A program made the translations under genes and the position numbers. A DNA stretch of 41,382 nt from Alphaproteobacteria bacterium (GTDB lineage: Bacteria; Pseudomonadota; Alphaproteobacteria; Micavibrionales; Micavibrionaceae), in the NCBI GenBank assembly GCA_021775915.1, contig JAJFGW010000024.1, forward strand, positions 1 to 41,382, written 5' to 3'. The notes beneath the pieces were generated by a model. It did no database searches and was not told the DNA's origin. It worked only from the letters and a program-made list of their open reading frames with translations. Shown here piece by piece: positions 1-8,756 of the stretch (position 1 is its first letter; the number at the start of each line of letters is the position of its first letter).

Positions 1-1179
1 ATGAGCAAGGAAAAATTCGAACGTAACAAGCCGCATTGCAACATTGGTACGATTGGTCATGTTGACCACGGCAAGACAACGTTGACGGCGGCGATTGCGC
101 AGCAATATGGTGCTGGCGAGAGCGTCGATGCGATTGACAAGGCGCCCGAAGAAAAAGCGCGCGGTATTACGATTGCAACGGCTCATGTTGAATATGAAAC
201 CGATGCGCGCCACTACGCGCATGTCGATTGCCCGGGTCACGCAGACTATGTGAAGAACATGATCACCGGTGCGGCGCAGATGGATGGCGCGATCCTTGTT
301 GTGAATGCGGCCGATGGTCCGATGCCACAAACCCGCGAGCACATCTTGCTTGCGCGTCAGGTTGGTGTTCCGGCGCTGGTTGTCTTCCTGAACAAAGTTG
401 ATCAGGTTGATGATGAAGAATTGCTGGAGCTGGTTGAGATGGAAGTGCGCGAGCTTTTGACATCTTACGAATACCCTGGCGATGACATTCCAATCATCAA
501 GGGTTCTGCTCTGGCCGCTGTTGAAGGCCGTGATGAAGAGATTGGCAAGAACGCAATTACGGCGCTTTTGGAAGCGGTTGACAGTTATATCCCACAGCCA
601 GTACGTGAAAAAGACAAGCCGTTTTTGATGCCGGTTGAGGATGTATTCTCAATTTCCGGTCGCGGCACAGTGGCGACAGGCCGGATCGAGCAGGGCGTTG
701 TGAACGTCAATGACGAGATCGAAATTGTTGGCATCAAGGACACAGCGAAAACAGTTGTGACCGGCGTTGAAATGTTCCGCAAGCTGCTTGATAGCGGCGA
801 GGCTGGCGATAATGTTGGTATCTTGCTGCGCGGTACGAAGCGCGAAGAGATCGAGCGCGGTCAGGTTCTTTGTAAGCCGGGCTCTATTACTCCGCACACG
901 AAGTTCACGGCTGAAGCTTATATCCTCTCGAAGGATGAAGGTGGAAGGCATACGCCGTTCTTCACCAAATACCGTCCGCAGTTTTACTTTCGTACAACGG
1001 ATGTGACCGGCGAAGTGAATTTGCCAAGTGGCACGGAAATGGTGATGCCGGGTGATAACATCAACAATATCGAAGTGACACTCATCGCACCAATCGCGAT
1101 GACCGAAGGCCTCAGATTTGCGATCCGCGAAGGCGGACGGACTGTTGGCGCCGGCGTTGTTTCCAAGATTATTGAGTAG
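1..1179 (+). CDS. tuf: Elongation factor Tu
   Basis: EF-Tu is the translational GTPase that carries aminoacyl-tRNA to the ribosomal A site in the cytoplasm. The 392-residue product is full length for the family (E. coli 394). The G1 loop GHVDHGKT is at residues 19-26, the DCPGH switch II motif at 76-80 and NKVD at 131-134; domains 2 and 3 follow intact to the C-terminal VVSKIIE. The window opens exactly at the ATG, so promoter and ribosome binding site lie outside. An intrinsic terminator follows about 33 bases after the stop, so this copy is the end of its transcript. In many proteobacteria one tuf copy is followed by tRNA-Trp, secE and nusG; here a stator pair comes first. Identity is certain; whether it is one of two copies cannot be told. 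Confidence 0.98.
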   Translation: MSKEKFERNKPHCNIGTIGHVDHGKTTLTAAIAQQYGAGESVDAIDKAPEEKARGITIATAHVEYETDARHYAHVDCPGHADYVKNMITGAAQMDGAILVVNAADGPMPQTREHILLARQVGVPALVVFLNKVDQVDDEELLELVEMEVRELLTSYEYPGDDIPIIKGSALAAVEGRDEEIGKNAITALLEAVDSYIPQPVREKDKPFLMPVEDVFSISGRGTVATGRIEQGVVNVNDEIEIVGIKDTAKTVVTGVEMFRKLLDSGEAGDNVGILLRGTKREEIERGQVLCKPGSITPHTKFTAEAYILSKDEGGRHTPFFTKYRPQFYFRTTDVTGEVNLPSGTEMVMPGDNINNIEVTLIAPIAMTEGLRFAIREGGRTVGAGVVSKIIE

Positions 1180-1211
1180 GGAATTACCTTAACTTTTCTT
1201 ACCGAATTTTT

Positions 1212-1242
1212 AAAAGCTCTGCCATTGTGCGGGGCTTTTTTC
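1212..1242 (+). terminator. Intrinsic terminator after tuf
   Basis: AAAAGCTCTGC pairs with GCGGGGCTTTT (11 pairs, some G-T) around a short loop, and the 3' arm runs into a T tract. It sits just past the tuf stop and separates tuf from the stator genes. Confidence 0.8.
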
Positions 1243-1294
1243 TATCTAATCCCTTGATAATAATTGTATTCGGACACATTTTTGTAATGCCAGG

Positions 1295-1323
1295 TTGTAA
1301 TAATTGTTAAATTTTGCTATCTT
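1295..1323 (+). promoter_or_regulatory. Candidate sigma70 promoter for the motAB pair
   Basis: TTGTAA and TATCTT are spaced by 17 bases, with the predicted start about 20 bases before the chosen GTG of the MotA-like gene. The -35 is weak, so this is a candidate only. Confidence 0.35.
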
Positions 1324-1352
1324 GGCGTTCATTTGTCTGGCGGAGAAATCAA

Positions 1353-2126
1353 GTGGGATATATTAAGTTATTCGTCGTTTTTATATTTGGGATCGGTATT
1401 TTATCCGGCGCGGTATATATGACAGCCGAAGACCCCATGACTTTTTTAAATTTGCCGGGACTTATCCTTGTTTTTGGCGGTACTGTTGTGGCGACAGTTA
1501 TTAGCTACCCTCTAAGCACTCTTCGATACGCCATTATGGCTGTGGGCAGCGCCCTTGAAAAAACTTCAAATAATATCCAGCATCGTATTCAAATTTATTC
1601 AGAGGCTATGACGGCCCTGAAAAAAGGAGATTTGCAGGACGCTGAACAGAAAATCAAAAAAATTTATAGTCCCTATCTTGAAACAGCGGCGCAAATGATG
1701 ATCGATGGGACGGCAACGGGCGATATTTTGAAAGTTCTGGACTGGCAATTAGAGAAGGCAAAGTCATCTGATAGAACCAATGCCGCTGTCTTTTTGACAA
1801 TGGCCGGTTACGCCCCTGCGTTTGGGATGGTCGGAACGATGATCGGTCTGGTGAATATGCTGGATACTATGGAGAGCGGTGATTTTGAACAGATCGGTAG
1901 CAATATGGCCGTGGCTTTGATTACCACGTTTTATGGGATATTGCTGGCTAATATTTTGTTTAAGCCTTTGGCAGTAAAGCTGGAGCAGAAAATGCATGAG
2001 GACGCTATTCTTCTGACCGTTGCCAAGGAGGCAGTGACCTTTCTTTCGGAAGGAAAACCGCCGGCTTATACCAGGGAGCTCCTTAATAAATATCTTGAAA
2101 AAAATGAGAACAGGCTGGCCTCCTAG
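1353..2126 (+). CDS. motA: MotA/PomA-type flagellar stator protein
   Basis: Inner-membrane stator subunit that, with MotB, forms the ion channel driving flagellar rotation. An open frame extends upstream to 1314, but the GTG at 1353 has GGAGA six bases upstream, giving 257 residues, the usual size of the PomA/MotP class. The N-terminus holds two hydrophobic segments (LFVVFIFGIGILSGAVYM and a GLILVFGGTVVATVIS stretch), then a charged cytoplasmic loop, then two further segments including PAFGMVGTMIGLV, which carries the conserved proline/glycine channel helix. The MotB-like gene follows 33 bases later, so the two are co-transcribed. No other flagellar genes are in the window. Stator function is known for the family; the driven ion (H+ or Na+) cannot be read here. 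Confidence 0.9.
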   Translation: MGYIKLFVVFIFGIGILSGAVYMTAEDPMTFLNLPGLILVFGGTVVATVISYPLSTLRYAIMAVGSALEKTSNNIQHRIQIYSEAMTALKKGDLQDAEQKIKKIYSPYLETAAQMMIDGTATGDILKVLDWQLEKAKSSDRTNAAVFLTMAGYAPAFGMVGTMIGLVNMLDTMESGDFEQIGSNMAVALITTFYGILLANILFKPLAVKLEQKMHEDAILLTVAKEAVTFLSEGKPPAYTRELLNKYLEKNENRLAS

Positions 2127-2159
2127 AGAGATGTTCATGTGCTCAGAGAAGATATAGGA

Positions 2160-2996
2160 ATGAAGAAGAAAACAGACAAGGGTGCCGAGCAGAACGCGCA
2201 GGGGGTGCAGTCATATTTGCAACCCGGCACCCTTAAGTATGACCTCACCGCGCCACGATCACGGAGGAGCGACGACTGGCTTATAACATATACGGACATG
2301 GTTACTCTGCTTATCACTTTGTTCATTGTAATGATTGCCCATTCGACATTTGAAAAAAAGGACAATAGTTTGCTCCCCCTTATTTTTCAGGATTCCCGGA
2401 CAATGGAAGAGTTAAAAGAAGGGGCCGGTGATGGTGAATATCTGTCGCATGGTGATGTTATTTATCTTGGTGATTTTCCGGCGCCCGATGAAATGGATGA
2501 AGAGAAAAAGCGCGGTAAACTGGGAAATTTAGATCGGAATGTACCGCCGCCGAGCCCTGAAAAAATCAGGCGCGCCAATCAATTGCAAAAAGCCGTGGAT
2601 GAGGCAGGTATGTCTGATTCTGTTGATATAGAAGTGATTTCCGATGAAATTGAAGTCAGAATTAATGAAAAAGTTTTGTTTTCAACGGCAGAAACCAAGC
2701 TGTTTCCCCAAGGAGAGGATTTTCTTGCGGGTATGTTTCCGACGTTGCACGCTGGAGATTTTGAAATTGTTGTAGAGGGACATACGGATAATGTACCGAT
2801 TGCAACGGATCAATATCCTTCTAATTGGGAGTTGTCTGCTGCCAGAGCTTTGTCGGTTGTCCACTATCTTGAAGATCAGGGTATCGTGTCTCAGAGATTG
2901 CAAGCTGTTTCCTATGGTGAAACGCGGCCTATAGCTTCAAATGATGAGCCGGAAGGCCGCAGCAAAAATCGTAGAGTACAAATTATTTTGAGGTAA
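2160..2996 (+). CDS. motB: MotB-type stator protein with OmpA-like domain
   Basis: Stator partner of MotA that anchors the motor to peptidoglycan. One transmembrane helix near residues 40-62 contains the critical channel aspartate in the motif YTDMVTLL (Asp46 with the start used here). A linker of roughly 100 residues rich in charge and proline leads to a C-terminal OmpA-like peptidoglycan-binding domain (about 155-278) with EGHTDNVPI, NWELSAARA and a final SKNRRVQI. The start is ambiguous: GTG at 2139 adds seven residues, while ATG at 2160 has GAGAAG nine bases upstream; I prefer the ATG. It directly follows the MotA-like gene. Function is by family; pairing is from adjacency. Confidence 0.9.
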   Translation: MKKKTDKGAEQNAQGVQSYLQPGTLKYDLTAPRSRRSDDWLITYTDMVTLLITLFIVMIAHSTFEKKDNSLLPLIFQDSRTMEELKEGAGDGEYLSHGDVIYLGDFPAPDEMDEEKKRGKLGNLDRNVPPPSPEKIRRANQLQKAVDEAGMSDSVDIEVISDEIEVRINEKVLFSTAETKLFPQGEDFLAGMFPTLHAGDFEIVVEGHTDNVPIATDQYPSNWELSAARALSVVHYLEDQGIVSQRLQAVSYGETRPIASNDEPEGRSKNRRVQIILR

Positions 2997-3035
2997 GTTT
3001 TTTCTATTGAAAATAATAAAAGAGAGTTTATTGCC

Positions 3036-3365
3036 ATGCGTAAGTTAAAAAAGACAATTCATCATTTTACAAAAATAGAATTAGCGACAGAGGAAATTAT
3101 TATTATTGTCATTATTTGTTTGTTGGCATCCGTTGCTTTATCAGCTAGCGCTATTCTTCCTATAACAGCGCGGTTTGTGCAGTGCGGGCATCAAAAGGAT
3201 TTACCGGAGGCTTGTCAAAAAGATCGAAGATGTTGCGCCTTTCTTGAAAAGCTTGATCATGAAATGGTAAAAGAATGGTCTGTTGCCCCCTTGCCGCTTG
3301 AGGATGATATGGACACGAAAAGCCCTGACCCCTCTCAAGCAGATCACAGTCATACATTTGAGTAA
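3036..3365 (+). CDS. Small single-pass membrane protein, unknown function
   Basis: 109 residues with AGAGAG nine bases before the ATG. One strongly hydrophobic segment lies near residues 20-46 (IIIIVIICLLASVALSASAI). After it come five cysteines within about 25 residues (CGH, EAC, RRCC and others) and an acidic, histidine-containing tail. It starts 39 bases after the motB stop on the same strand and may be in that operon, but stator operons do not normally include such a protein. I do not recognise the family; a role as a small envelope protein is only inferred from the membrane segment. Confidence 0.6.
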   Translation: MRKLKKTIHHFTKIELATEEIIIIVIICLLASVALSASAILPITARFVQCGHQKDLPEACQKDRRCCAFLEKLDHEMVKEWSVAPLPLEDDMDTKSPDPSQADHSHTFE

Positions 3366-3472
3366 TATAACCTTTAATTTATAGGCTTTACCTTGTGGCG
3401 ATATAATTTAAGAAATAGAGTTCTTGCCATTTTTAGCGTAAAAGCTTATTTATTCAGTACTTTGGTAAGAAT

Positions 3473-3548
<76 letters not shown>

Positions 3549-3575
3549 TTCAGTCTACGTTTCCACGGTATATAA

Positions 3576-3824
3576 GAGAACTTAGCGTTCAAGCCCCGCA
3601 CAACGATTGACCAAGGGCAGGCCTTTGATCTTGGCCCTCGCCGCGAAGCGCGGAGCCGACAGGCGGAGCGCGTGCGGCAGCTTCTTAATAGAGCAACTTT
3701 TAGTAGAGTCGGTCGCGTAGCGAACGCCAATGTTGCTAGTGTTAACAGCGCCGCCGCTGTTCTATATCCTTTTATCAGTTTGTTCGTCATTTTTTCTTCT
3801 TCGGCCTCTTTTTTTGCCCCTTAA
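3576..3824 (+). other. Open frame without ATG downstream of tRNA-Trp; possible gene remnant
   Basis: From the TAA at 3573 to the TAA at 3822 one frame stays open for 82 codons. It contains a charged, helix-like part (for example QAFDLGPRREARSRQAERV) followed by a hydrophobic part. The only plausible start is GTG at 3672, which cuts off the charged part, and no ribosome binding site is visible. The stretch 3610-3690 is much richer in GC than its surroundings and holds short inverted repeats (CCAAG/CTTGG). It may be a decayed gene end or a repeat element. Nothing else in 3549-3830 looks coding. Confidence 0.25.
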
Positions 3825-3830
3825 TCCCAT

Positions 3831-3855
3831 AAAAAAAAAGCGCACAAAGTGCGCT
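3831..3855 (-). terminator. Intrinsic terminator reading leftward
   Basis: On the minus strand AGCGCAC-TTT-GTGCGCT is followed by nine T residues. The plus strand has no T tract after the hairpin, so it works leftward. The nearest minus-strand gene upstream of it is the beta-barrel gene ending at 4345, about 490 bases away, so it may end that operon or belong to a gene that has been lost. Confidence 0.7.
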
Positions 3856-4050
3856 GTCACCTTCGATCATAGCACAATTATTTATTACTTACAACCAAGC
3901 GGACACAACCTTAAGGTTATGTTAGGTGAATTTAGCTAAAATTAGAGATAAATCTTTTTTAGCGGCATGCGCTATAATCCGGGGAGTGGAAATAAACAAA
4001 GGCAAATGAATCAAGAATAAAAAAATTAGTGTGGGATAATAGGAGGTTAT

Positions 4051-4286
4051 TATGGCAGAATTTGTTGATCTAACCGATTTGTTAAATGAGTTTAACCTTA
4101 CGGGTATGCCATTGGGAACCTCATCCATTCCAGGGATTTCCTTGCAGCAAGATAGTGAAGGTCAATCCCGAAGAAGTTAAAGAGCTAGCGGAAAAAAGTT
4201 TTGTGACTGTCGATTATGATAAAAATCATTTATTATCAGATAAGGAATTCAAAATAGAATCCACCAAAGCACAACGTAGAAAGTGA
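4051..4286 (+). pseudogene. Small EF-hand-type gene, apparently frameshifted
   Basis: An AGGAGG lies a few bases before ATG 4051, an excellent start. That frame gives 42 residues beginning MAEFVDLTDLLNEFN and stops at 4178-4180. The frame one base back carries the rest of a protein-like sequence from about 4145 to the TGA at 4286, including DYDKNHLLSDKEF, which fits an EF-hand calcium loop (Asp at 1 and 3, Asn at 5, Ser at 9, Glu at 12). Joined by a -1 shift near 4145 the product would be about 78 residues. No slippery heptamer is visible, so a mutation (or sequencing error) is more likely than programmed frameshifting. Alternatively the first frame is a genuine 42-residue protein. A TATAAT at 3973-3978 may be its -10 box. 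Confidence 0.45.
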
Positions 4287-4344
4287 TAATATGTGGTATG
4301 AAAATTGGAGTTCATATGAGGGGCCATTAAAATCTTAAGGCTCT

Positions 4345-5592
4345 CTAAAAAAATAACTTATACTGAAAATACAGTGTATTTGGATATGAGCCGTATTCAC
4401 TGCGCAGCAATGTGCTCCCCGCATTTGTACCAGTATTTATAGTTGGTCGGTCGCCTTTATTAATAGCGACAGAGACTAGAAACTCTGATTCATCAGAGGC
4501 ACTATATGTGATGTCGGGCTGAATAAAGAACGAGCCATCATCAAGAGAATTTATAATCGCAACTCGCCCTGTCATAAGCGGTGTAAATTCGTAACTGGCG
4601 CTGCTGCCCAGAATATTTTTGCTTAAATTGGTTGTTAGTCCCTGGCCTAAACGGACAAGTGCAGCATTGGGGTCTTTGCTTCCGGCACCATTATAAAAAT
4701 ATTCCATCTGAAGGTGTAAACTATTATCAAAGCGATATCCTGTACCCAGAACCATAGAAGCATAGCTTTTTGTAATCGTAATATCATTATCATTCCGGAA
4801 ATAGGAAGCCTCGCCCCGAAGCTCTATTTTGCCAACCTCACCTGAAGCTCCGGCCCCAACATGATAGCCGGCAAAAACCTTACCGGCCTGAACGGAAATA
4901 TCTGTCCCTTTTACTGTTGTAAAATAGCGCGCCAGAAGTGATGAGCCATCCCAGCTTGGACTGGATTTGTTATCCTCGCTTCCCAATACCCCGAATAGAC
5001 CTATTCCAGAGAAATCTCCTTGCGGAATTTCAATTGATAGCGCATCAACGCCGGGCTTGTAATCACGGTCCAGCTGGGCCGGACTAAAAGGAAGAAACAC
5101 ATCAAGCGGATTCCAGAAAAATGCCTTACCGAAACTAAGAGCCTGCCTTCCAATGGTAATATCCGCGCCGGGTAGAAAAAACGCCGCATTCAGGCGGTCA
5201 ATCTCACCGGTAAAGCGAAACTGTTCATTCTCCGGAGCATCCCAGCGCAAATCAACCCCCCGATAGCGTGTAAGTAATGAACGTGCTGTCGGTGTAATAA
5301 CATCAGAGCTTAAGCCGTAATTTACAAGCGCGTGTATATTGCCGGTAAAGCCTTCGTGATGGTAAGCTGCCATGGCGCGCAGCGAGGTATTATATGCGGT
5401 ATTTTCCGATCCCTGAATATCATCAGCTGGTGACGGTGTTGGGTTTTTGTTCAGAACTAAAATATTGTCCCATTTATAATTCATCTCCCATGGCGAAGCA
5501 CTGTCCTGTGCAATAACACCATTAGACACAACACAAAGTGCACAACACAATATTACCTTAAGGCAGCTGAAAGTTATCCGGTTTGCCATCAT
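4345..5592 (-). CDS. Outer-membrane beta-barrel protein of the LolA/ABC module
   Basis: About 415 residues with a signal peptide (hydrophobic VILCCALCVV, likely cut after GVIA, before QDSA). The rest alternates polar and hydrophobic residues in amphipathic strands and ends in YKLFF; a terminal aromatic residue is the outer-membrane assembly signal. The internal stretch DITIGRQALSFGKAFFWNPLDVF resembles porin-like families such as DUF1302, but I cannot assign one. It is the last gene of a five-gene minus-strand operon and overlaps the ATPase gene. Candidate starts are TTG 5598, ATG 5592 and ATG 5589; 5592 has GGA eight bases upstream. Position in the operon suggests it is the outer-membrane receiver or exit of the exporter; this is inference. 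Confidence 0.8.
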   Translation of the reverse strand: MMANRITFSCLKVILCCALCVVSNGVIAQDSASPWEMNYKWDNILVLNKNPTPSPADDIQGSENTAYNTSLRAMAAYHHEGFTGNIHALVNYGLSSDVITPTARSLLTRYRGVDLRWDAPENEQFRFTGEIDRLNAAFFLPGADITIGRQALSFGKAFFWNPLDVFLPFSPAQLDRDYKPGVDALSIEIPQGDFSGIGLFGVLGSEDNKSSPSWDGSSLLARYFTTVKGTDISVQAGKVFAGYHVGAGASGEVGKIELRGEASYFRNDNDITITKSYASMVLGTGYRFDNSLHLQMEYFYNGAGSKDPNAALVRLGQGLTTNLSKNILGSSASYEFTPLMTGRVAIINSLDDGSFFIQPDITYSASDESEFLVSVAINKGDRPTINTGTNAGSTLLRSEYGSYPNTLYFQYKLFF

Positions 5593-6262
5593 ATTCAATT
5601 TGTCCGTCTTTAAGCCATAACAGGCGTTCGGAACGCTTCATAACGCTGGTATCATGGGTTGAGAATAAAAAAGTAGCTTTCTTTTCCTGATGCAGCTCTG
5701 CCATCAAATCAAGCAATGAAGCGGCTGTTTTGGAATCAACATTTGCCGTGGGTTCATCGGCTAGAATTAACGCAGGCTCCGGTGCCATTGCCCGCGCGAT
5801 AGCAACACGTTGTTGTTGGCCACCGGAAAGTTGGCTAGGGAGACTATTCTCTCTTCCCTCAAGCCCGACTTCTTTGAGGATGTTATGGGCAATTTCTCTG
5901 CGTTCTTTTTTCGGGCGTCCCTGTAGCATAAGGACATATTCGGTGTTTTCCAATGCCGTTAGAACTGGAATTAAATTATAACTTTGAAAGATAAAACCAA
6001 TTTTATTGCGCCGCATCCGGCTTTGCTGCGCGGCTGACATGGCGCTAATATCCTGCCCTTCAACAAACACTTTGCCGCTGGTTGGTGTATCAAGCGCCCC
6101 CACAATATTAAGCAAGGTTGTTTTCCCGGACCCGGAAGGGCCTGCCATAGCAACAAATTCTCCGGATTTAATCTCCAGCGTAACTCCGCGTAATGCCGGA
6201 ACTATTACGTCACCAAGCAGATAATCTTTTTTTACATCGGTTAATTCAATTATATTACCCAT
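5558..6262 (-). CDS. LolD/MacB-type ABC transporter ATP-binding protein
   Basis: A 234-residue cytoplasmic ATPase that powers the two FtsX-type permeases encoded just upstream. It shows Walker [10 protein letters not shown] (residues about 41-49), the Q-loop in [17 protein letters not shown], the signature [14 protein letters not shown], Walker [13 protein letters not shown] and the switch histidine in STHD. The pattern [16 protein letters not shown] is typical of the LolD/MacB/FtsE family, whose members use the energy mechanically from the membrane rather than pumping through a channel. Its 3' end overlaps the beta-barrel gene by about 35 bases, and the gap to the permease gene before it is made of a tandem repeat. 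Confidence 0.93.
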   Translation of the reverse strand: MGNIIELTDVKKDYLLGDVIVPALRGVTLEIKSGEFVAMAGPSGSGKTTLLNIVGALDTPTSGKVFVEGQDISAMSAAQQSRMRRNKIGFIFQSYNLIPVLTALENTEYVLMLQGRPKKERREIAHNILKEVGLEGRENSLPSQLSGGQQQRVAIARAMAPEPALILADEPTANVDSKTAASLLDLMAELHQEKKATFLFSTHDTSVMKRSERLLWLKDGQIEYDGKPDNFQLP

Positions 6263-6268
6263 TATTTT

Positions 6269-6308
6269 AATCCCGCTCCATATTAGTCCCGCCCCATATT
6301 AATCCCGC
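6269..6308. repeat. 16-bp tandem repeat at the permease-ATPase junction
   Basis: Two and a half copies of a 16-bp unit: AATCCCGCTCCATATT at 6269, AGTCCCGCCCCATATT at 6285, and a third AATCCCGC at 6301. It covers the last codons and stop of the permease gene and the whole spacer to the ATPase start. On the coding strand each unit carries a purine-rich GGAGCGGGA or GGGGCGGGA that could act as a ribosome binding site, so copy number could change ATPase translation. Confidence 0.75.
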
Positions 6309-7543
6309 TTTGTCAGAGATACTGATGTTGATTGTAGCATCGGCCAAATTGCCATGGCGCTGGTTGCCGCCAGAACCGATAGAAATAGTTTTATTGCCAC
6401 GCCCCATGTCAGGCGTGAATAGACATAGGTGTTTAAAGAGACCCCGGCTGTGCTTACGCCTTCGGGAAACAGCCCTTGCATATCTATCCCGTATTTATGC
6501 AGGGGAAGATAACCAAGATAGCCAAGCCCCATGCCGATCACACAGCCCAAAAGTGAAATACCTATGCCCTCAAATAATATCTGAGACCTGAGCAGGCCGG
6601 GCGGTGTGCCCAAGGACAGGGTGATGGCAAATTCTTTCTTACGTTCCAGAACCGACATCATGATTGTATTGAAAATTGTAAAAAGAATAAGAAACACAAA
6701 CATACCGCATATAATCAAGGTCATAAACCGGTCTGTTTTCACATAGGATGCGAACTCTGGCATGACATCCTCCCATTTCAGAACTGCCGCTGAATTGTCT
6801 TTGGCAATATTTTTTAACGCCGGAAATAGCCGGTTTCTGTCATCTGGGTTATCAAGTAAAATCCCTAGCCGTGTTAGCTGATTTTTTGACATGCCAAAAA
6901 AACCCTGCGCTGTTTTTAATGGTATATGAATGATATTCGCATCTGCGTTATCCGGGCTCGCCTTAAAAATGCCGTGCACACGAAACAGAGCCTCGCTCGT
7001 TTCCCCCTCTATGTTGCTGGCAACCAGAACAACCCGCTTTTTTACGCCAACTTTTAGACGTTTTGCCACTTTGTCACTAATGATCATGGTCTTTGCACCA
7101 TCATCAGACAGATAACTACCTTCTATGATTTTATTTGCGATTTTTCCATTTTTCACTTCATAGGATGGTGTAATCCCGAAAATACTGACCCCCGAGCCGT
7201 TATAACTGGAGCGCAGCAAGCCGCTTCCTTTTACAAGGCTCTTCACTTCCTGAACCCCTTCGACGCTTTTGGCAGAATTAACCAGAATATCAACATTATC
7301 AATCACAAGATCATTTGAAGCAGAAATGCGATAATCAGGATGCTCCAGCACAATATGTCCGGCTTGTGCCCGGACAGCATCTTCAATGGAGCGGAAATAC
7401 ATACCGTCAGCAAAGCTGATCATCAGGACATTCAGCGTCACCCCCAAAGCAATAGCGCTGAGCGTGATAATTGTCCGGCGCTTGTTACGCCAAAGACTGC
7501 GCCAGGCTAAAAATAATGACAATTTAACGAGGTCCTTATTCAT
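6299..7543 (-). CDS. FtsX/LolC-type ABC permease (second of two)
   Basis: 414 residues with the MacB/LolC plan: a short cytoplasmic N-terminus with RSLWRNKRRTIITL, transmembrane helix 1 (about 25-48), a large periplasmic domain (about 50-270), then three helices in the FtsX domain (about 275-405). The coupling region ERKKEFAITLSLGTPPGLL precedes the second of these. The start ATG overlaps the end of the other permease gene by eight bases, so translation is coupled. The C-terminus SVSLTKRD is shorter than the usual PAEALR ending. Two non-identical permeases plus one ATPase recall LolC-LolD-LolE, which extract lipoproteins from the inner membrane. The substrate of this system is unknown. Confidence 0.9.
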   Translation of the reverse strand: MNKDLVKLSLFLAWRSLWRNKRRTIITLSAIALGVTLNVLMISFADGMYFRSIEDAVRAQAGHIVLEHPDYRISASNDLVIDNVDILVNSAKSVEGVQEVKSLVKGSGLLRSSYNGSGVSIFGITPSYEVKNGKIANKIIEGSYLSDDGAKTMIISDKVAKRLKVGVKKRVVLVASNIEGETSEALFRVHGIFKASPDNADANIIHIPLKTAQGFFGMSKNQLTRLGILLDNPDDRNRLFPALKNIAKDNSAAVLKWEDVMPEFASYVKTDRFMTLIICGMFVFLILFTIFNTIMMSVLERKKEFAITLSLGTPPGLLRSQILFEGIGISLLGCVIGMGLGYLGYLPLHKYGIDMQGLFPEGVSTAGVSLNTYVYSRLTWGVAIKLFLSVLAATSAMAIWPMLQSTSVSLTKRD

Positions 7544-8756
7544 GACGCATGGCCTCCGCCGGGTTTAAGCGGGACACCATCAGCGCCGGATAAATCGAAG
7601 CCGCAACACAAATAGTAATCATGATAGCCGGAACATAAATAAATGGTTTGAGCGTTATAACCGCGCGCCAGACCGGATCAACAGCGATCCCCATAACAGA
7701 TAAATCTTTAATCCATCCTGACATATCAATACCGACATCGCGTAGATATACGGCAACCACCAAGGAGGCGACGACACCTATGACAGAACCGATCATCCCC
7801 ATGATGAAGCCCTCCATAATCGTACCGATAAAAAGCCTGAAATAGTCTGTCCCGATGGATTTTAGAATACCGTATTCCTTAATCCGTTCAAAACAGGCCA
7901 TCAGCAATGTATTTAAAACGCCGATCCCCCCGCCAATCCCGAAAACCATGGTGATTATAAACATAAAGCTTTCTGTCATCATCACTATGCTATAGAGACC
8001 GGAAAAAAGCTCTTTCCAGCTTTTGATTTCGTTCTCTGTGTCATAGTGGCGCAAAATATCAACGATGGATTCCACACTACGCTTATCATCAATATTAAAG
8101 GCAATCTGATGAATGCGGCCACCTGATACAAAAAGCTCTTTAAAATCTTCTTCATGAATAATCAGTGCAGAACGGTCAAATTCATCGCCCACCAGATTGA
8201 ATATACCCTTGATAATAAAAAGCTCCTCGCCCATGGAACCGTCAGCGGCCTGAACAACTACAACAATTTCATCACCAACGTCAGCATTCAGCGTCATGCT
8301 AAGTTTTTTACCAATAACGGTCTCGCCACGGGAACCCTGGCCAATAAATGATCCCTTATAGATGTGATCAGGCAGTTCAAAGCCCGCACGTTCATTTTCA
8401 GGACTGACACCAACGAACATGACGCCGGAAGATTTACTGTCCTTGGCGGCCAGACCAAAGCCGTAACTTCTGGGCGCCGCCTGTATATTATTTTCTTTGG
8501 CTACCTTGAGTAAATTATCAGGATTTTTGAGTGCTTTATAAAACGATTGCTCGTCCCGATATTCAAAGGCATGAGCCTGAATTTTACCACTGAACGTGTC
8601 GGTGAAACCATTGATCGTGCGCACCATAAACCCGTTAAACAAAACAAAAAGGGCAATCAAAATGACTGTGGTCATTGCAACTGTTCCCACGGTAATCGCC
8701 GTGCGCTGCTTATGGCGATAAGTATTGAGCCAGGCATATTTACAGACTTCTATCAT
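7536..8756 (-). CDS. FtsX/LolC-type ABC permease (first of two)
   Basis: 406 residues with the same plan as its neighbour: first helix at about 18-45 (ITVGTVAMTTVILIALFVLF), a periplasmic MacB-like domain to about 265, and three C-terminal helices. ACFERIKEYGILKSIGTDYF is the FtsX coupling segment, and the protein ends with the classic PALMVSRLNPAEAMRHE. Its start overlaps the LolA-like gene by four bases (ATGA) and its end overlaps the second permease gene by eight. It is predicted to form the heteromeric membrane part of the exporter with the second permease and the ATPase. Family assignment is firm; function is inferred from the operon. Confidence 0.9.
   Translation of the reverse strand: MIEVCKYAWLNTYRHKQRTAITVGTVAMTTVILIALFVLFNGFMVRTINGFTDTFSGKIQAHAFEYRDEQSFYKALKNPDNLLKVAKENNIQAAPRSYGFGLAAKDSKSSGVMFVGVSPENERAGFELPDHIYKGSFIGQGSRGETVIGKKLSMTLNADVGDEIVVVVQAADGSMGEELFIIKGIFNLVGDEFDRSALIIHEEDFKELFVSGGRIHQIAFNIDDKRSVESIVDILRHYDTENEIKSWKELFSGLYSIVMMTESFMFIITMVFGIGGGIGVLNTLLMACFERIKEYGILKSIGTDYFRLFIGTIMEGFIMGMIGSVIGVVASLVVAVYLRDVGIDMSGWIKDLSVMGIAVDPVWRAVITLKPFIYVPAIMITICVAASIYPALMVSRLNPAEAMRHE

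Noticed and set aside
3730-3939. 69-residue plus-strand frame after tRNA-Trp
   Set aside because: It runs through the leftward terminator and poly-A tract, with no binding site and a composition of a non-coding region.
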